From assembly GCA_902785695.1 (NCBI GenBank), contig CACZZQ010000002.1:100426-164425 (forward strand): 64,000 nucleotides of DNA, in the 5' to 3' direction. The position numbers were made by a program, and so were the translations under genes. The notes below the pieces were generated by a model. It was not told the origin of the DNA and did no database searches. It worked only from the letters and a program-made list of their open reading frames with translations. Positions 16,576 to 26,628 of the stretch are shown one piece after another (within the stretch, counting starts at the first letter, position 1; each line of letters starts with the position of its first letter). This DNA is from an uncultured Prevotellaceae bacterium (lineage in GTDB: Bacteria > Bacteroidota > Bacteroidia > Bacteroidales > Bacteroidaceae).

Positions 16576-18150
16576 TTACTGCGCTGCTTTCTCACTTGAA
16601 AGGTACATTCCGACAGCCTCGATAAGGCCCTTATAAGTAGACTTATAAGCCACGATAGTCAGTTTGTCGCCATAGGTAAGGCCCAGCTCACCGAACTGTC
16701 CCTTAGCACCGCCCCAGCCTTTGGTCACACCATATACATAGACGGCATTGCCAGCCGCATCGACCAGATAGAAGTTACCATATTGAGTGACATCATCCTT
16801 GGCACCCAGAGCCTTTTCGTCTTCGGAAGTCTGACGGATGGTACCCGAAAGGAGATAATATTTCTCATTGCTGTCCTCAACATTGACAAAGTCGGCAATG
16901 CTGATCTCGGTCACTGCATACTTCACTGCCTCCAAGGCACCGCTAACCAACTGAGGCGTTTCCTTATAGACACCACGCTTTCCGCTTACAGTCACCACGT
17001 CGCCAACCTTGGCCTCGGTGCCGGTAAAGCCATTGGGTTGGTAGACGAGCACCTCACCGGTATGATCCTTGATATAGAAGCCACTTACGTTTTCCTTGTA
17101 ATAATACAGGTTAGAAACGATTCCCGTCAGGCGATACTGCGCATCGCCTACCTCGGCAGCGAGGAAGTCACCGACAGTCACTTCGGAAATAGTACCCTGC
17201 TGTACGAATGTATAGCTAAGTTTAGTAGTAGAGCCATCTTTTGTCGTCGAGAAGTTAATCACACCTGCACGCTCACCCGCATCATTAGCAGAGATATTGA
17301 AGCGAACGATAGCCGTGTCGGCTGGATTAGGCTCTACAGCGGTCTCTTTACCCTGCCAAATATCCATACCGGCAAAATGAATCCACTCCTGATATGCCTC
17401 GTCAACCGAAGGTGCAAGAGCAAAGCCCTTGTAGGCCACCTTTACCTCTAACACACCGCCTTCCTTCTTCAAGGTGTCGGCTGGGGAAAGAATCTTTGCA
17501 AGTGACTTTTCGATGTCAACCACTTCAACATTTACCAGTTCTACAACGTCTTTATAGGTGGTCTTAGGACCAACTACCGTAATCACATCGCCCACTTCAA
17601 GTCCCCAGCTTGCCACTGGATTATTAGCTTCTTTGCCATCCTTGTCGAGAGTACCATACAGATAGATCTGGCCTGTCTCATCGGCAATGTCAATATTACC
17701 ATATTTTGTATTGCGGATGGATACAATGTGACCTTTCACTTTGTAGGTCTTGCCGTCAGCACCGTCAATCACTTCCTTGCAGGTAGCAAGAGTTGCAACC
17801 GTCTTTCCCTGAATCACATTGACTTCTTGAACTAACGAACCGCTGACAATACGAAGCGACGCATTACGACCTTCAAGCGTTTCAGGGGCAGAGAAATTGA
17901 TCACTGTCTGGCCAGCGCCGCCCGAAGTAGGGCTGACAGTTAGCCAGCTGGGGATATCGTCAGCCTCAAAGGTCCAGTCGGCTGCTGCCGTCAAAGTAAT
18001 TGAGGCAGAGCTACCGGTCTTTTCCAGAGAGACGAAGGATTGTGACACGCGCAAGTCGCCAAGTTGAGCCACATCGTCATCATCATCGCAGCCCACTACT
18101 ACCATTGCTAAGGCTGCCAGCAAAAACGGGAAAAAATATTTAATTTTCAT
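16576..18150 (-). CDS. Lipoprotein with BACON-like and two OB-fold-like domains
   Basis: 524 residues. Lipoprotein signal peptide with lipobox VVVGC and a following Asp stretch, which in Bacteroidetes often marks outer-membrane or surface sorting. A BACON-like beta domain (about 30-115, with ADWTFEADDIPSWLTVSPTSG) is followed by two similar segments about 120-215 and 330-425 (YKVKGHIVSI...; YRLTGIVSNL...) and a third related stretch near 430-520, resembling DUF5689/OB-fold repeats. BACON domains are linked to carbohydrate or mucin binding. It follows the TonB receptor gene by 58 bases and is probably its surface partner. Confidence 0.8.
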   Translation of the reverse strand: MKIKYFFPFLLAALAMVVVGCDDDDDVAQLGDLRVSQSFVSLEKTGSSASITLTAAADWTFEADDIPSWLTVSPTSGGAGQTVINFSAPETLEGRNASLRIVSGSLVQEVNVIQGKTVATLATCKEVIDGADGKTYKVKGHIVSIRNTKYGNIDIADETGQIYLYGTLDKDGKEANNPVASWGLEVGDVITVVGPKTTYKDVVELVNVEVVDIEKSLAKILSPADTLKKEGGVLEVKVAYKGFALAPSVDEAYQEWIHFAGMDIWQGKETAVEPNPADTAIVRFNISANDAGERAGVINFSTTKDGSTTKLSYTFVQQGTISEVTVGDFLAAEVGDAQYRLTGIVSNLYYYKENVSGFYIKDHTGEVLVYQPNGFTGTEAKVGDVVTVSGKRGVYKETPQLVSGALEAVKYAVTEISIADFVNVEDSNEKYYLLSGTIRQTSEDEKALGAKDDVTQYGNFYLVDAAGNAVYVYGVTKGWGGAKGQFGELGLTYGDKLTIVAYKSTYKGLIEAVGMYLSSEKAAQ

Positions 18151-18208
18151 TTTCTTCTATTGTTTCTGGTTACTTATTCTTTTTCTTCAATCAAGCATAC
18201 ATCGGCCA

Positions 18209-21200
18209 TTACCTTGTCTGAGAGTCAAGCTGAGCACGCAGGCGATTCACTTCGGAATTGAGACGCTCAATCTCAGAATTGTCCTTAACAATGGACTTCA
18301 AACCGTTGTCACAATCACAATCAGCATCGCGCTTGCCCTCAAAGATGTACTTCGCACCTACACTGGCATACCAGCACTGACCGGCACTATGATATGGCTG
18401 CCAGATTTCAGTGCTACCGCTAACTGCCTTCGGTGTAGAGAAAGTGGCATAGCCCTCGGCATCTACACCCTCATACTTCAGCACCTTGGTATCATAGTTT
18501 GTTCCCGTAATGGCAGGATTCATATACTTTGCCACGCCCCATGATGAATTAAAGAAGTTCAGTACGTTCTTCACATCAAGACTCAACTGCAGCGTATTGG
18601 TAGTCTTGCCCAGACAAACCTTGAAGTCATGCTTGTAGCTGAAGTCCACTCGGTGAACCCAAGGATTATAGCCGCTATATGCCTCGGCATACTCACCCTG
18701 ATGGTCGCTCAGATAGTCATCCTGATGAACAAATTCCATGAATCGGGTCATATCATCCTTGGAGGTGAAGCGGAAGTCCTTTCCACCCTGCAGGTTGCCG
18801 TTGGCATCGTAGTAGCCAACCTGTCCGTCGGTAGGAATATAAATCAAGTCGTAGGGCTGTCCGTCGCCATTCATATCGTTGGACAGGATATAAGAATAGG
18901 CCCAGTTGCCACGGCTGGCCTCGTAGACGAAGCTATAGTGATTACTGCACTTGTCGTGAATGGTTGCTGAAGCAATCAGACGGTCGGGTGTAACAAACTG
19001 AGAATTGTGCAGTTTCAAATTGTTTGGACCTTCCACTGAAGGAATGTAGATGAAGGCCGACTTTGCATTAGAGCCTGGCATACCTGTGATTTCCTTCTGA
19101 ACGGTATGGGTATAGGCAGCAAACAAGTCAATCCATTCTGCAGGCTTGGCATTCAACTCAATGGTTCCTGTCCATCCATAACCCTTGCTCGTATTGCTAA
19201 GCACATAAGAAGTTGGCAAATCTACAGTATTGCCAGCGTCATTGACATAAGTATTCTTGTAATTCTGATAGATAGCGCGGTTGTCAACACCATTGAAGCG
19301 TGCGTAGCCACCAAGGTCGCGGACACTCCAGTCAGAGATATACATACCATTAATCGTCTTGTTGAAGATAAACTCACCCGTAACGGTGAAGGGGAAGCTT
19401 ACAGGAATCTGGTAGTCAATAGCTATTGATGACTTCCAAACCTGAGGCAACTTGAAATCGCTCACGATACCTGTGTCGATACTCTTAGAGCCCGTCGTTA
19501 CATTCTCTTCACCCAAACCGTTGTCAATGATAAACTGGCGTAAGCCCGTGCGAGTGGTAAGGTCGTAGGTCTGCCCACCGCTTACGAAATTATTCAGCGG
19601 CTGACCGCCGAAGAGAGCCAAGTCTGCTGCTTTTGTTATCTTCAAGTTGTTCTGGAACATACCTGAACCCTGAGGCAGGTTAGTGAAGAACACCAAGGGG
19701 ATACGGCCAGAGAAGAGGCCGGTACCACCACGAACCTTCAAACGCTTGTTGCCAAACACATCCCATGTGAAGCCGAGACGTGGCGAGAACGTGTAGCTAT
19801 TAGAGGGCCAACTGCCTGTATCTATACGGCGGCCATTATAGTCCAAATTATAGATCGCCTCATTGAACTTCAAGTCATTGTTATCGAAGAACAGGCCATC
19901 AACACGCAAGCCATAAGTCAGCTTGAACCGGTCGGTCATGTTCCACTCATCCTGCAGGTAAACACCTAACTTATTATAGGTCACCTGACTGGCGGGGTCG
20001 TCAACACCATTGTAACCATAGGTATAGGTCACCGCCTTAGGTGTAGCAAAGGTCATCAAGTCAGTAATGCTGCCATAACTGAAGTTGCCTGTACCGTTAC
20101 GCTGATAGTGATTCTCTGCACGCTGGAACTCATAGTTCACACCAGCGGTAATCGTATGGTTGCCCAAGAAATACTTAACATCGTCTTTAGCTGTCCATAC
20201 CTTATTATATACGGCATTGTGCAACGTGTACAACTCATAGCCCAAAGACATATAGTTGCCATCCGCACCATCAAAGATATCCATGAAGGGGAACTCAGCC
20301 GAATCTGAGAAACGGACAGGATCCTCCATATATGAATAGGTCACCATCAGCTCGTTAGAAAGATTGTCGGTCAGGCGGCTATTCAAGTCAAGTGCGAAAG
20401 TATTTACAGTATTGTCCTGTCCATAGATAGAATTAGCGAAGGCCATAGAATAAAGTGAGTTACGGCCATAAGGTACAGTAACACCATCATTACTTGTGGC
20501 ACTTGGCATCGACCAGTTGCGGTTCTTAGTAAAATTATAGCGTGCCGACAAGTGGTGACGATCCGTAATATTCCAGTCAACACGGGCCAATACCTTGTAG
20601 TTGGTCTTGTCGCGTGTATAGTCTGTCCACGAACCTGTATCATAGCCATAGGTGTCTTTCATCCAAGTGGACACAGCCTCCAGGTCCTGAAGTGATGTAC
20701 GAGAAATATAGTTCTTCTCATCGTAAGAGCCATTGTCAGAGCCACGCCAACGGTTGATAACAGTAGGCGACTTCATCATTTCGCCATTCACGAAGAAGAA
20801 CAGCTTGTTCTTGATGATAGGGCCACCAAGCGTAAAGCCATAGGTTGTGGTCTTGTCGCGCTCACGCATACCGGCGATTTGCTCACGGTCAATAGCGTCA
20901 CCCTGCATATTCTCGTTCTTATGATAGACATAAGCCGAACCCTTGAAGGTATTGGTACCACTCTTGGTAATAGCGTTTACACCACCACCGATGAAGTTGG
21001 TCTGACGTACATCGAAAGGAGAGATAACCACCTGCATTTCCTCAATAGCATCAATCGAGATGGGGTTACCACCACCAGGAAGATTCTCTGTAAGACCAAA
21101 GTTGTTGTTGAAATTGGCACCATCAACAGTAAAGTTGGTCATTTTACCATTACCACCAGCAAAGCTCATGCCGTTGCCCCCATAAGGTGAAAGACGGGTA

Positions 21201-21673
21201 ACGTCGGTGATAGAGCGATTCACCGTTGGCAAGTTCGATATTTGTGCTGCCGTGATGTTCGTTGACGCACCTGTCTTCTCTGCAGCAAACTTTGATGCCT
21301 TACCACTGATGACCACCTCCGTCAACTCTGTAGAGTTCTCAGAAAGCCATACATTAAGCCTGTAAGTCTCACCCAAGACAAGCGTAACGCCCTTAACGGT
21401 CTTTGACTCGAAGCCGATGTAGGATACTGTCACCTCGTATGGGCCACCGGTACGCATACCCTGGATGGTGTAACGACCTGAGGTGTTAGTCACTGCCGAA
21501 TAACGTGTTCCAGAAGGCGTATGTACGGCCACTACTGTTGCACCGATAACTTCCTCTCCTTTTTCAGAATCGAAAGTCACCTTACCAGTCATACTGGAAG
21601 TTGTTACTTGTGCCATAGCCGTTAACGAAATAGTTAACAGTAACGACACCAGAAAAAATAGTTTCTTCTGCAT
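18209..21673 (-). CDS. TonB-dependent receptor with carboxypeptidase-like N-terminal domain and C-terminal coiled coil
   Basis: 1,154 residues from MQKKLFFLVSLLLTISLTAMA, a signal peptide; the earlier Met at 21733 lies in the promoter zone. Order: CarboxypepD_reg-like domain (about 25-105), plug (about 110-230, with GGGVNAITKSGTNTFKGSAY), then a large 22-strand barrel. It looks Oar-like rather than SusC-like, and no SusD gene follows. Imports a ligand across the outer membrane using TonB. Oddity: after what should be the last strand (ASVGAKYIFEGKR) there is a Cys/Asp patch and a 30-residue heptad tail (SEIERLNSEVNRLRAQL) instead of ending on the barrel. Confidence 0.92.
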   Translation of the reverse strand: MQKKLFFLVSLLLTISLTAMAQVTTSSMTGKVTFDSEKGEEVIGATVVAVHTPSGTRYSAVTNTSGRYTIQGMRTGGPYEVTVSYIGFESKTVKGVTLVLGETYRLNVWLSENSTELTEVVISGKASKFAAEKTGASTNITAAQISNLPTVNRSITDVTRLSPYGGNGMSFAGGNGKMTNFTVDGANFNNNFGLTENLPGGGNPISIDAIEEMQVVISPFDVRQTNFIGGGVNAITKSGTNTFKGSAYVYHKNENMQGDAIDREQIAGMRERDKTTTYGFTLGGPIIKNKLFFFVNGEMMKSPTVINRWRGSDNGSYDEKNYISRTSLQDLEAVSTWMKDTYGYDTGSWTDYTRDKTNYKVLARVDWNITDRHHLSARYNFTKNRNWSMPSATSNDGVTVPYGRNSLYSMAFANSIYGQDNTVNTFALDLNSRLTDNLSNELMVTYSYMEDPVRFSDSAEFPFMDIFDGADGNYMSLGYELYTLHNAVYNKVWTAKDDVKYFLGNHTITAGVNYEFQRAENHYQRNGTGNFSYGSITDLMTFATPKAVTYTYGYNGVDDPASQVTYNKLGVYLQDEWNMTDRFKLTYGLRVDGLFFDNNDLKFNEAIYNLDYNGRRIDTGSWPSNSYTFSPRLGFTWDVFGNKRLKVRGGTGLFSGRIPLVFFTNLPQGSGMFQNNLKITKAADLALFGGQPLNNFVSGGQTYDLTTRTGLRQFIIDNGLGEENVTTGSKSIDTGIVSDFKLPQVWKSSIAIDYQIPVSFPFTVTGEFIFNKTINGMYISDWSVRDLGGYARFNGVDNRAIYQNYKNTYVNDAGNTVDLPTSYVLSNTSKGYGWTGTIELNAKPAEWIDLFAAYTHTVQKEITGMPGSNAKSAFIYIPSVEGPNNLKLHNSQFVTPDRLIASATIHDKCSNHYSFVYEASRGNWAYSYILSNDMNGDGQPYDLIYIPTDGQVGYYDANGNLQGGKDFRFTSKDDMTRFMEFVHQDDYLSDHQGEYAEAYSGYNPWVHRVDFSYKHDFKVCLGKTTNTLQLSLDVKNVLNFFNSSWGVAKYMNPAITGTNYDTKVLKYEGVDAEGYATFSTPKAVSGSTEIWQPYHSAGQCWYASVGAKYIFEGKRDADCDCDNGLKSIVKDNSEIERLNSEVNRLRAQLDSQTR

Positions 21674-21765
21674 AAAGTTGTTTGTTTTTACGGTTATCAA
21701 AAATCTGCTGCAAAAATACGGAAAAATTTCCATATTTTTGCATTTCTTACAGACTTTTTTCAGTA

Positions 21766-22470
21766 TTATTTGATAATCGTGACCTGACCACTCCGATTGA
21801 ACTGTAAAGAGTGGCGACGGAGCTGACGGGTGTCGTGATTGAAGAGCAGTTGAGAGTTGTAATGCCGACCAGCAACTCGTATCTCAAAATGCACATGATG
21901 GGTAGTGGCACGCCCTGTGCTACCCTCTAATGCCACGGGCTGTCCCACCTCGACGTAATCGCCCGTCCGCACCAGGTTCCTGGCATTATGGCTATAGAGT
22001 GTGGTAAGTCCGTTCATGTGACGGATCTGCACGCAGTTGCCATAGTCAGCAAAAGGTTCCGACATCACCACCACACCGGCAAAGACGGCCCGGATGGTAT
22101 CGTTAGGGAAACTCTTGATATCGGTGCCGGAATGATGTCCACCACCACGCCCGCCATAAGAGCTGATGACGGAAGAAGAGCTCAACAGGTAGCACCAGTC
22201 GCTATCTGCGAAATTTCTCAGATGAACGGTGAACTGCTCACCACCACCAAAGGGGTCGTAAACCGCACTTCCCGATACAACGGGCCGAAAGGCGGGCCGT
22301 TGCATCGAGAAGTCAGTCTTAAAAGGGAATGGGGGAAAGCTCTCGAAGGTATCGAAGTCAATCATCGCAGACCGATAGCCTGGGGGCTGCAGAGGCGACT
22401 GAGCCAATGAGGGCACAGCGGCCTGCAACAGCAGGAAAACGGTTATGACAAATCGCGGGAGTGACTTCAT
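21766..22470 (-). CDS. M23-family peptidase
   Basis: 234 residues: signal peptide of about 23 residues ending in SLAQ, then an M23 domain with [19 protein letters not shown] and [16 protein letters not shown]. The HxxxD and HxH ligands are readable. It lacks the LysM domain of the other M23 gene in this window. Likely a periplasmic cell-wall hydrolase or its regulator. Its start overlaps the obg stop by four bases (ATGA type), so it depends on obg for transcription. Confidence 0.9.
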   Translation of the reverse strand: MKSLPRFVITVFLLLQAAVPSLAQSPLQPPGYRSAMIDFDTFESFPPFPFKTDFSMQRPAFRPVVSGSAVYDPFGGGEQFTVHLRNFADSDWCYLLSSSSVISSYGGRGGGHHSGTDIKSFPNDTIRAVFAGVVVMSEPFADYGNCVQIRHMNGLTTLYSHNARNLVRTGDYVEVGQPVALEGSTGRATTHHVHFEIRVAGRHYNSQLLFNHDTRQLRRHSLQFNRSGQVTIIK

Positions 22471-23705
22471 CCATCTTCTGTTTCATCCTCATATTCAAAG
22501 TCTTCGAGGTCGTCAACGTCCTCAATATCAACATATTCTATGTCTTCATCTTCGCCCTCGTCCTCCAGTTCCTGAGCAAAGACAGCCATATCTTTGTCGC
22601 GGTGTACCAGTGTATCCTCACTGGTGATGGCCTGTAGCTTATTGCTTTCAGCATTCAGCTCACGCCACAGCACATCCTTCAGCTCTTCGAGACCAAAGCC
22701 TGTAACAGCCGAGATGAAGACTACGGAAGTAGCCCCCCCTACTGCCCCCGAGGTGGCTTCATCACTTTGCTGGGCATTTGCATCCCCCTCGGGGGACGAA
22801 AGGGGGGATAAGTCTTTGCGAAGCATCTCGATAAGCTCTTCGTCAAGCAAATCGCACTTAGTGACAGCCAGTACCCGATGTTTAGAGAGCATCTCTGGAT
22901 TGAACTTCCGCAACTCATTGAGCAGTATTTCGTATTCACGCTTGATATCGTCGGCATCTCCCGGTACCATGAAGAGCAGCAAAGAGTTGCGCTCAATATG
23001 CCGCAGGAAACGCAGGCCCAAGCCCTTTCCTTCCGAAGCACCTTCAATAATTCCTGGGATATCAGCCATCACAAACGACTTGCCGTCGCGATAACCGACG
23101 ATACCCAACGAGGGTTCCATCGTGGTAAAGGGATAATTGGCTATCTTTGGCTTGGCATTACTCAAGGCACTGACCAGCGTTGACTTGCCTGCATTGGGAA
23201 AACCCACCAGTCCAACATCAGCCAGGAGTTTCAACTCCAGGATAACCGTCATTTCTTGCATGGGTTCGCCAGGCTGCGCATAGCGGGGAGCCTGATTGGT
23301 GGCTGTACGGAACTGGAAATTACCCAGTCCACCGCGTCCACCCTTCAAGAGCATCACCTCCTGTCCGTCGTAAGCTACATCACAGACAAACTTACCCGTC
23401 TCAGCATTATAGACTACCGTTCCAGGCGGCACGTCGATATAGACATCCTTGCCGTCAGTGCCGTGACACTTGTCACGCCCGCCGTTTCCACCGTGCTCTG
23501 CAAAGATATGGCGTTCGTACTTTAGATGGAGCAGCGTCCAGAAGTTATGGTTTCCACGCAGGATGATGCTACCACCCTTACCGCCGTCACCGCCATCGGG
23601 ACCGCCGTTGGGGTTGTATTTCACATGGCGCAGGTGCATACTGCCCTTTCCGCCCTTACCAGAGCGGCATAAAATCTTGACGTAGTCTACGAAATTACTC
23701 TCCAT
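22467..23705 (-). CDS. obg: Obg/CgtA GTPase
   Basis: Ribosome-associated essential GTPase (50S assembly, stress). Gly-rich Obg domain 1-157, then the G domain: G1 GFPNAGKST (about 168-176), G3 DIPGIIEG (about 215-222), G4 TKCD (about 282-285). A long acidic C-terminal tail ([19 protein letters not shown]) replaces the OCT domain, as usual in Bacteroidetes. Oddity: residues about 299-327, between G4 and G5 ([14 protein letters not shown] onward), come from a GC-rich repeat element absent from the family pattern; the conserved [10 protein letters not shown] resumes right after. Confidence 0.96.
   Translation of the reverse strand: MESNFVDYVKILCRSGKGGKGSMHLRHVKYNPNGGPDGGDGGKGGSIILRGNHNFWTLLHLKYERHIFAEHGGNGGRDKCHGTDGKDVYIDVPPGTVVYNAETGKFVCDVAYDGQEVMLLKGGRGGLGNFQFRTATNQAPRYAQPGEPMQEMTVILELKLLADVGLVGFPNAGKSTLVSALSNAKPKIANYPFTTMEPSLGIVGYRDGKSFVMADIPGIIEGASEGKGLGLRFLRHIERNSLLLFMVPGDADDIKREYEILLNELRKFNPEMLSKHRVLAVTKCDLLDEELIEMLRKDLSPLSSPEGDANAQQSDEATSGAVGGATSVVFISAVTGFGLEELKDVLWRELNAESNKLQAITSEDTLVHRDKDMAVFAQELEDEGEDEDIEYVDIEDVDDLEDFEYEDETEDG
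22725..22811 (-). repeat. GC-rich repeat element inside obg
   Basis: The stretch holds several C/G-run palindromes (CCCCCGAGGGGG; CCTCGGGGGC) around an A/T-richer centre and adds about 28 in-frame residues between G4 and G5. It differs in layout from the CCCCTCCC family but encodes a similar SPLS peptide to the ABC exporter copy. Confidence 0.7.
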
Positions 23706-23738
23706 AAAACACTAGAATTACTAGTTCTACTAGTCAGA

Positions 23739-24311
23739 CTAGATATTATCAACCACCTTGCAGATGTCTGCGAAGATACGGTCCAGTTCGCCCAAGCCAT
23801 CGATATGATAGTGCAGGCCTTCCTTGGCATACCATTCAATGAGGGGTGCCGTCTGGTTGTGATAAACCACGAGACGCTTCTTAATGGTCTCCTCATTGTC
23901 GTCGGCACGACCGCTCTGCTGTCCGCGCAGGATAAGACGCTTCATCAGTTCATCCTCTGGAACGTCGAGTTCCAGCATGGCAGCAATCTTATCGCCACGC
24001 TCGTTGAGCATCTGTTTCAGAGCCTCAGCCTGTGGAATGGTACGGGGGAAACCATCGAAGATCACACCCTTATGCTCACGGCCAAACGAGTCATAAACCG
24101 ATGCGAGGATGCTGACCATCAGTTCATCGGGAATCAACTGTCCATTGTCAATGAACTGTTTGGCCGTCTTGCCCAGCTCGGTGCCGTTCTTGATTTCAGC
24201 GCGAAGCACATCGCCAGTAGAGATATGCTCTAAGCCATACTTCTCAATCAGTTTGTCGCTCTGTGTGCCCTTACCTGAGCCAGGGGCACCGAAAATCACA
24301 ATGTTCTTCAT
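23739..24311 (-). CDS. adk: Adenylate kinase
   Basis: 190 residues, the short form without the zinc/LID insertion. P-loop GAPGSGKGTQ (8-17), NMP-binding HISTGDVLRAE, DGFPRTIPQAEAL, and the LID Arg in LILRGQQSGRADDNEET. Interconverts ATP, ADP and AMP in the cytoplasm. It precedes obg by 33 bases on the same strand and follows hpt after a repeat array. Confidence 0.97.
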   Translation of the reverse strand: MKNIVIFGAPGSGKGTQSDKLIEKYGLEHISTGDVLRAEIKNGTELGKTAKQFIDNGQLIPDELMVSILASVYDSFGREHKGVIFDGFPRTIPQAEALKQMLNERGDKIAAMLELDVPEDELMKRLILRGQQSGRADDNEETIKKRLVVYHNQTAPLIEWYAKEGLHYHIDGLGELDRIFADICKVVDNI

Positions 24312-24330
24312 AATCCAGTCGTTTTTAGTC

Positions 24331-24436
24331 GTTATTTCGTTATATCGTGATGACGTTATATCGTGATGTCGTGATGACGTTATATCGTGATGACGTTATA
24401 TCGTGATGACGTTATATCGTGATGACGTTACGTCGT
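24331..24436. repeat. 16-base tandem repeat array between hpt and adk
   Basis: The unit GTTATATCGTGATGAC occurs at 24339, 24379, 24395 and 24411, with a 24-base variant at 24355 and degenerate edges. The array fills the space between the two genes and reaches the hpt stop codon. Function is unknown; copy-number variation is likely. Confidence 0.9.
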
Positions 24437-24975
24437 TATTCCGAGACCAGCGTATACAGGTCCTTCAATCCACGTCCCTGCTGGTCATAGTCCAATCCAT
24501 AGCCCAAGATGAAGTCATTGGGAATCTCGAAGGCCACATAGTCGAGTTTCACGTCTTCCTTCAGTTTCTCCGGCTTAAAGAAGAGCGTGCATACATGAAT
24601 AGAAGCTGGGTTACGGGTGCCGAGCGAGTCAATCATCTGGCGAATAGTCAGGCCGCTCTCCACAATGTCCTCGAGGATAATCACAGTACGTCCGGACAAA
24701 TCCTCGTTGATACCCATCACCTCCTTGATTTTACCCGTAGACATCGTACCCTGATAGGATGCCAGCTTTACAAATGATATCTCGCAGGGAATGGTCATCT
24801 CGCGCATCAAGTCGGCAGCGAAGATGAAGGCACCGTTAAGTACTGCCAGGAACAAAGGATTCTTACCCTCCATATCCTTGGAAATCTGTTGAGCCACCTC
24901 TTTTACACGAGCTTTTATTTGTGCCTCGGGCATAGACGTCTCGAACGTCTTATCTAAAACCTTTACTCTACTCAT
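24436..24975 (-). CDS. hpt: Hypoxanthine phosphoribosyltransferase
   Basis: 179 residues of the purine salvage enzyme that joins hypoxanthine or guanine to PRPP. The PRPP loop VIILEDIVESGLTIRQM (about 92-108), flexible-loop region LASYQGTMSTGKI and the C-terminal VAFEIPNDFILGYGLDYDQ base-binding segment are all conserved. It is first in a reverse-strand group hpt-adk-obg-M23 and has its own promoter upstream. Confidence 0.95.
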   Translation of the reverse strand: MSRVKVLDKTFETSMPEAQIKARVKEVAQQISKDMEGKNPLFLAVLNGAFIFAADLMREMTIPCEISFVKLASYQGTMSTGKIKEVMGINEDLSGRTVIILEDIVESGLTIRQMIDSLGTRNPASIHVCTLFFKPEKLKEDVKLDYVAFEIPNDFILGYGLDYDQQGRGLKDLYTLVSE

Positions 24976-25000
24976 AGACCGTATTTTATTGATTTTGATG

Positions 25001-25060
25001 CAAAATTACAAAAAAAAATGCGAAAAATGGTCATATATTACCAATTATTTAGTATTTTTG
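25001..25060. promoter_or_regulatory. Divergent promoters of hpt and the NAD(P)HX repair gene
   Basis: Reverse strand TAATTTTG (25008-25001) precedes hpt by 26 bases; plus strand TATTTTTG (25053-25060) precedes the other gene by seven bases, giving an almost leaderless message. Confidence 0.55.
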
Positions 25061-25067
25061 CATCGTT

Positions 25068-26576
25068 ATGAAGATTTTTACGCATTCTCAGATAAAAGAA
25101 ATCGACAAATATACCATCGAGCACGAACCCATCAAGTCCATTGATTTGATGGAACGCTCTGCCCATGCCATCACTCAGGCTATCACCGAGAAATGGATGA
25201 ACGACGTGCCTGTGGTTGTTTTTGCCGGACCAGGCAACAATGGCGGCGACGCGCTGGCCGTGGCACGTATGCTGACAGAAATGAACTATCAGGTGAAGAC
25301 CTATCTGTTTAACATCTCCGGCCATCTCTCTGCCGACTGTGCCGAGAACAAAGACCGCCTGATTAAGAAGAAAGCCCTGTTCACTGAGGTGACGGTGGAG
25401 TTCGACCCGCCACATCTGGAGAAAGGGACACTGGTGATCGACGGCATCTTTGGTGCCGGACTCAACAAGCCTTTGGCAGGAGGGTTCGCCGCATTGGTCA
25501 AATACATCAACTCATCGGCAGCCACCATCGTGAGCATCGATGTGCCTTCCGGTCTGATGACAGAGGACAACGCATATAATGTCAGAGCCAACATCATACA
25601 CGCCGACCTCACGCTCACACTGCAACAGCCCAAACTGTCGTTCTTATTTGCCGAGAACCAGCAGTACATTGGAGAACTAAAGACTCTGGACATCGGACTG
25701 AGCAAAGAGGGAATCGAGAATACCGATGCCCATTTCACCTGCATAGAGGAAAGCGACATCAGACAGATGCTGAAGCCACGCAACGCCTTTGCACATAAAG
25801 GACAGATGGGGCACGCATTGCTGGTGGCCGGCAGCTATGGGATGGCGGGGGCCGCCGTCTTGGCTACCAAGGCCTGTATGCGGGCTGGAGCAGGAAAGGT
25901 GACCATCCACACGCCCAAACGTAATGCGCCAGTCTTGCAGGCCGCCATCCCTGAAGCCATTCTGAACCTGGACCGTGAAGAGACGACATTCTCCGAAGCG
26001 GTACCTACCGACAATTTCCAGGCAGTGGGCGTGGGACCAGGCATCGGTACTTCCGAACAGACCATGATTGCCATGATAGCACAGTTGCGCAGGGCCCTGT
26101 GTCCTACCGTAGCCGATGCTGACGCACTGAACATCCTGGCAGCCCGACACGCATGGACACAACAGTTGCCAAAGGGTATCATTCTGACCCCCCACCCCAA
26201 GGAACTGGACCGAATGGAGGGACAGTGCATCGACAGCTATGAGCGACTGAACAAAGCACGCCAACTGGCTGAGAAGTTGCAAGGATATGTCATCCTGAAA
26301 GGTCACAACACCGCCATCTGCATGCCCGACGGCCATGTGGTATTCAATACCACCGGCAATGCCGGTATGGCTACTGCCGGTAGCGGAGATGTGCTTACCG
26401 GCATATTAACAGGGCTGTTGGCACGTGGTTACCATCAACGCGAAGCCTGCATACTGGGAGTTTACCTGCACGGACTGGCCGGTGATTTAGCTGCACGCGA
26501 ACTGGGCGAAGAGAGCCTCATAGCCAGCGATATCATTGACTACCTGCCAAAGGCGTTTTTAAAGGTGAAAAAGTGA
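25068..26576 (+). CDS. nnr: Bifunctional NAD(P)HX epimerase/ADP-dependent dehydratase
   Basis: Repairs hydrated NAD(P)H. N-terminal epimerase (YjeF_N, about 1-215) with VFAGPGNNGGDALAVARML and IVSIDVPSGL; C-terminal dehydratase (about 225-502) with GHALLVAGSYGMAGAAVLA, ILTPHPKELDRM and the ATP-site signature NAGMATAGSGDVLTGIL. 502 residues, the expected fused length. Transcribed away from hpt; a repeat tract and the DUF4831-like gene follow. Confidence 0.96.
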   Translation: MKIFTHSQIKEIDKYTIEHEPIKSIDLMERSAHAITQAITEKWMNDVPVVVFAGPGNNGGDALAVARMLTEMNYQVKTYLFNISGHLSADCAENKDRLIKKKALFTEVTVEFDPPHLEKGTLVIDGIFGAGLNKPLAGGFAALVKYINSSAATIVSIDVPSGLMTEDNAYNVRANIIHADLTLTLQQPKLSFLFAENQQYIGELKTLDIGLSKEGIENTDAHFTCIEESDIRQMLKPRNAFAHKGQMGHALLVAGSYGMAGAAVLATKACMRAGAGKVTIHTPKRNAPVLQAAIPEAILNLDREETTFSEAVPTDNFQAVGVGPGIGTSEQTMIAMIAQLRRALCPTVADADALNILAARHAWTQQLPKGIILTPHPKELDRMEGQCIDSYERLNKARQLAEKLQGYVILKGHNTAICMPDGHVVFNTTGNAGMATAGSGDVLTGILTGLLARGYHQREACILGVYLHGLAGDLAARELGEESLIASDIIDYLPKAFLKVKK

Positions 26577-26623
26577 AAAGTTGAAAAAGTGAAAAGTTGA
26601 AAAAGTAAAAAGTATAAACAAAT
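26570..26623 (+). repeat. GTGAAAAGTTGAAAAA tandem tract
   Basis: Three to four imperfect copies of GTGAAAAGTTGAAAAA begin at the last codons of the upstream gene and run to the next start region. Same A/G-rich family as the other intergenic tracts. Confidence 0.7.
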
Positions 26624-26628
26624 AGAAG

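Noticed and set aside
24331-24436. CRISPR array at the 16-base repeats
   Set aside because: Units are contiguous with no spacers and no cas genes are near.
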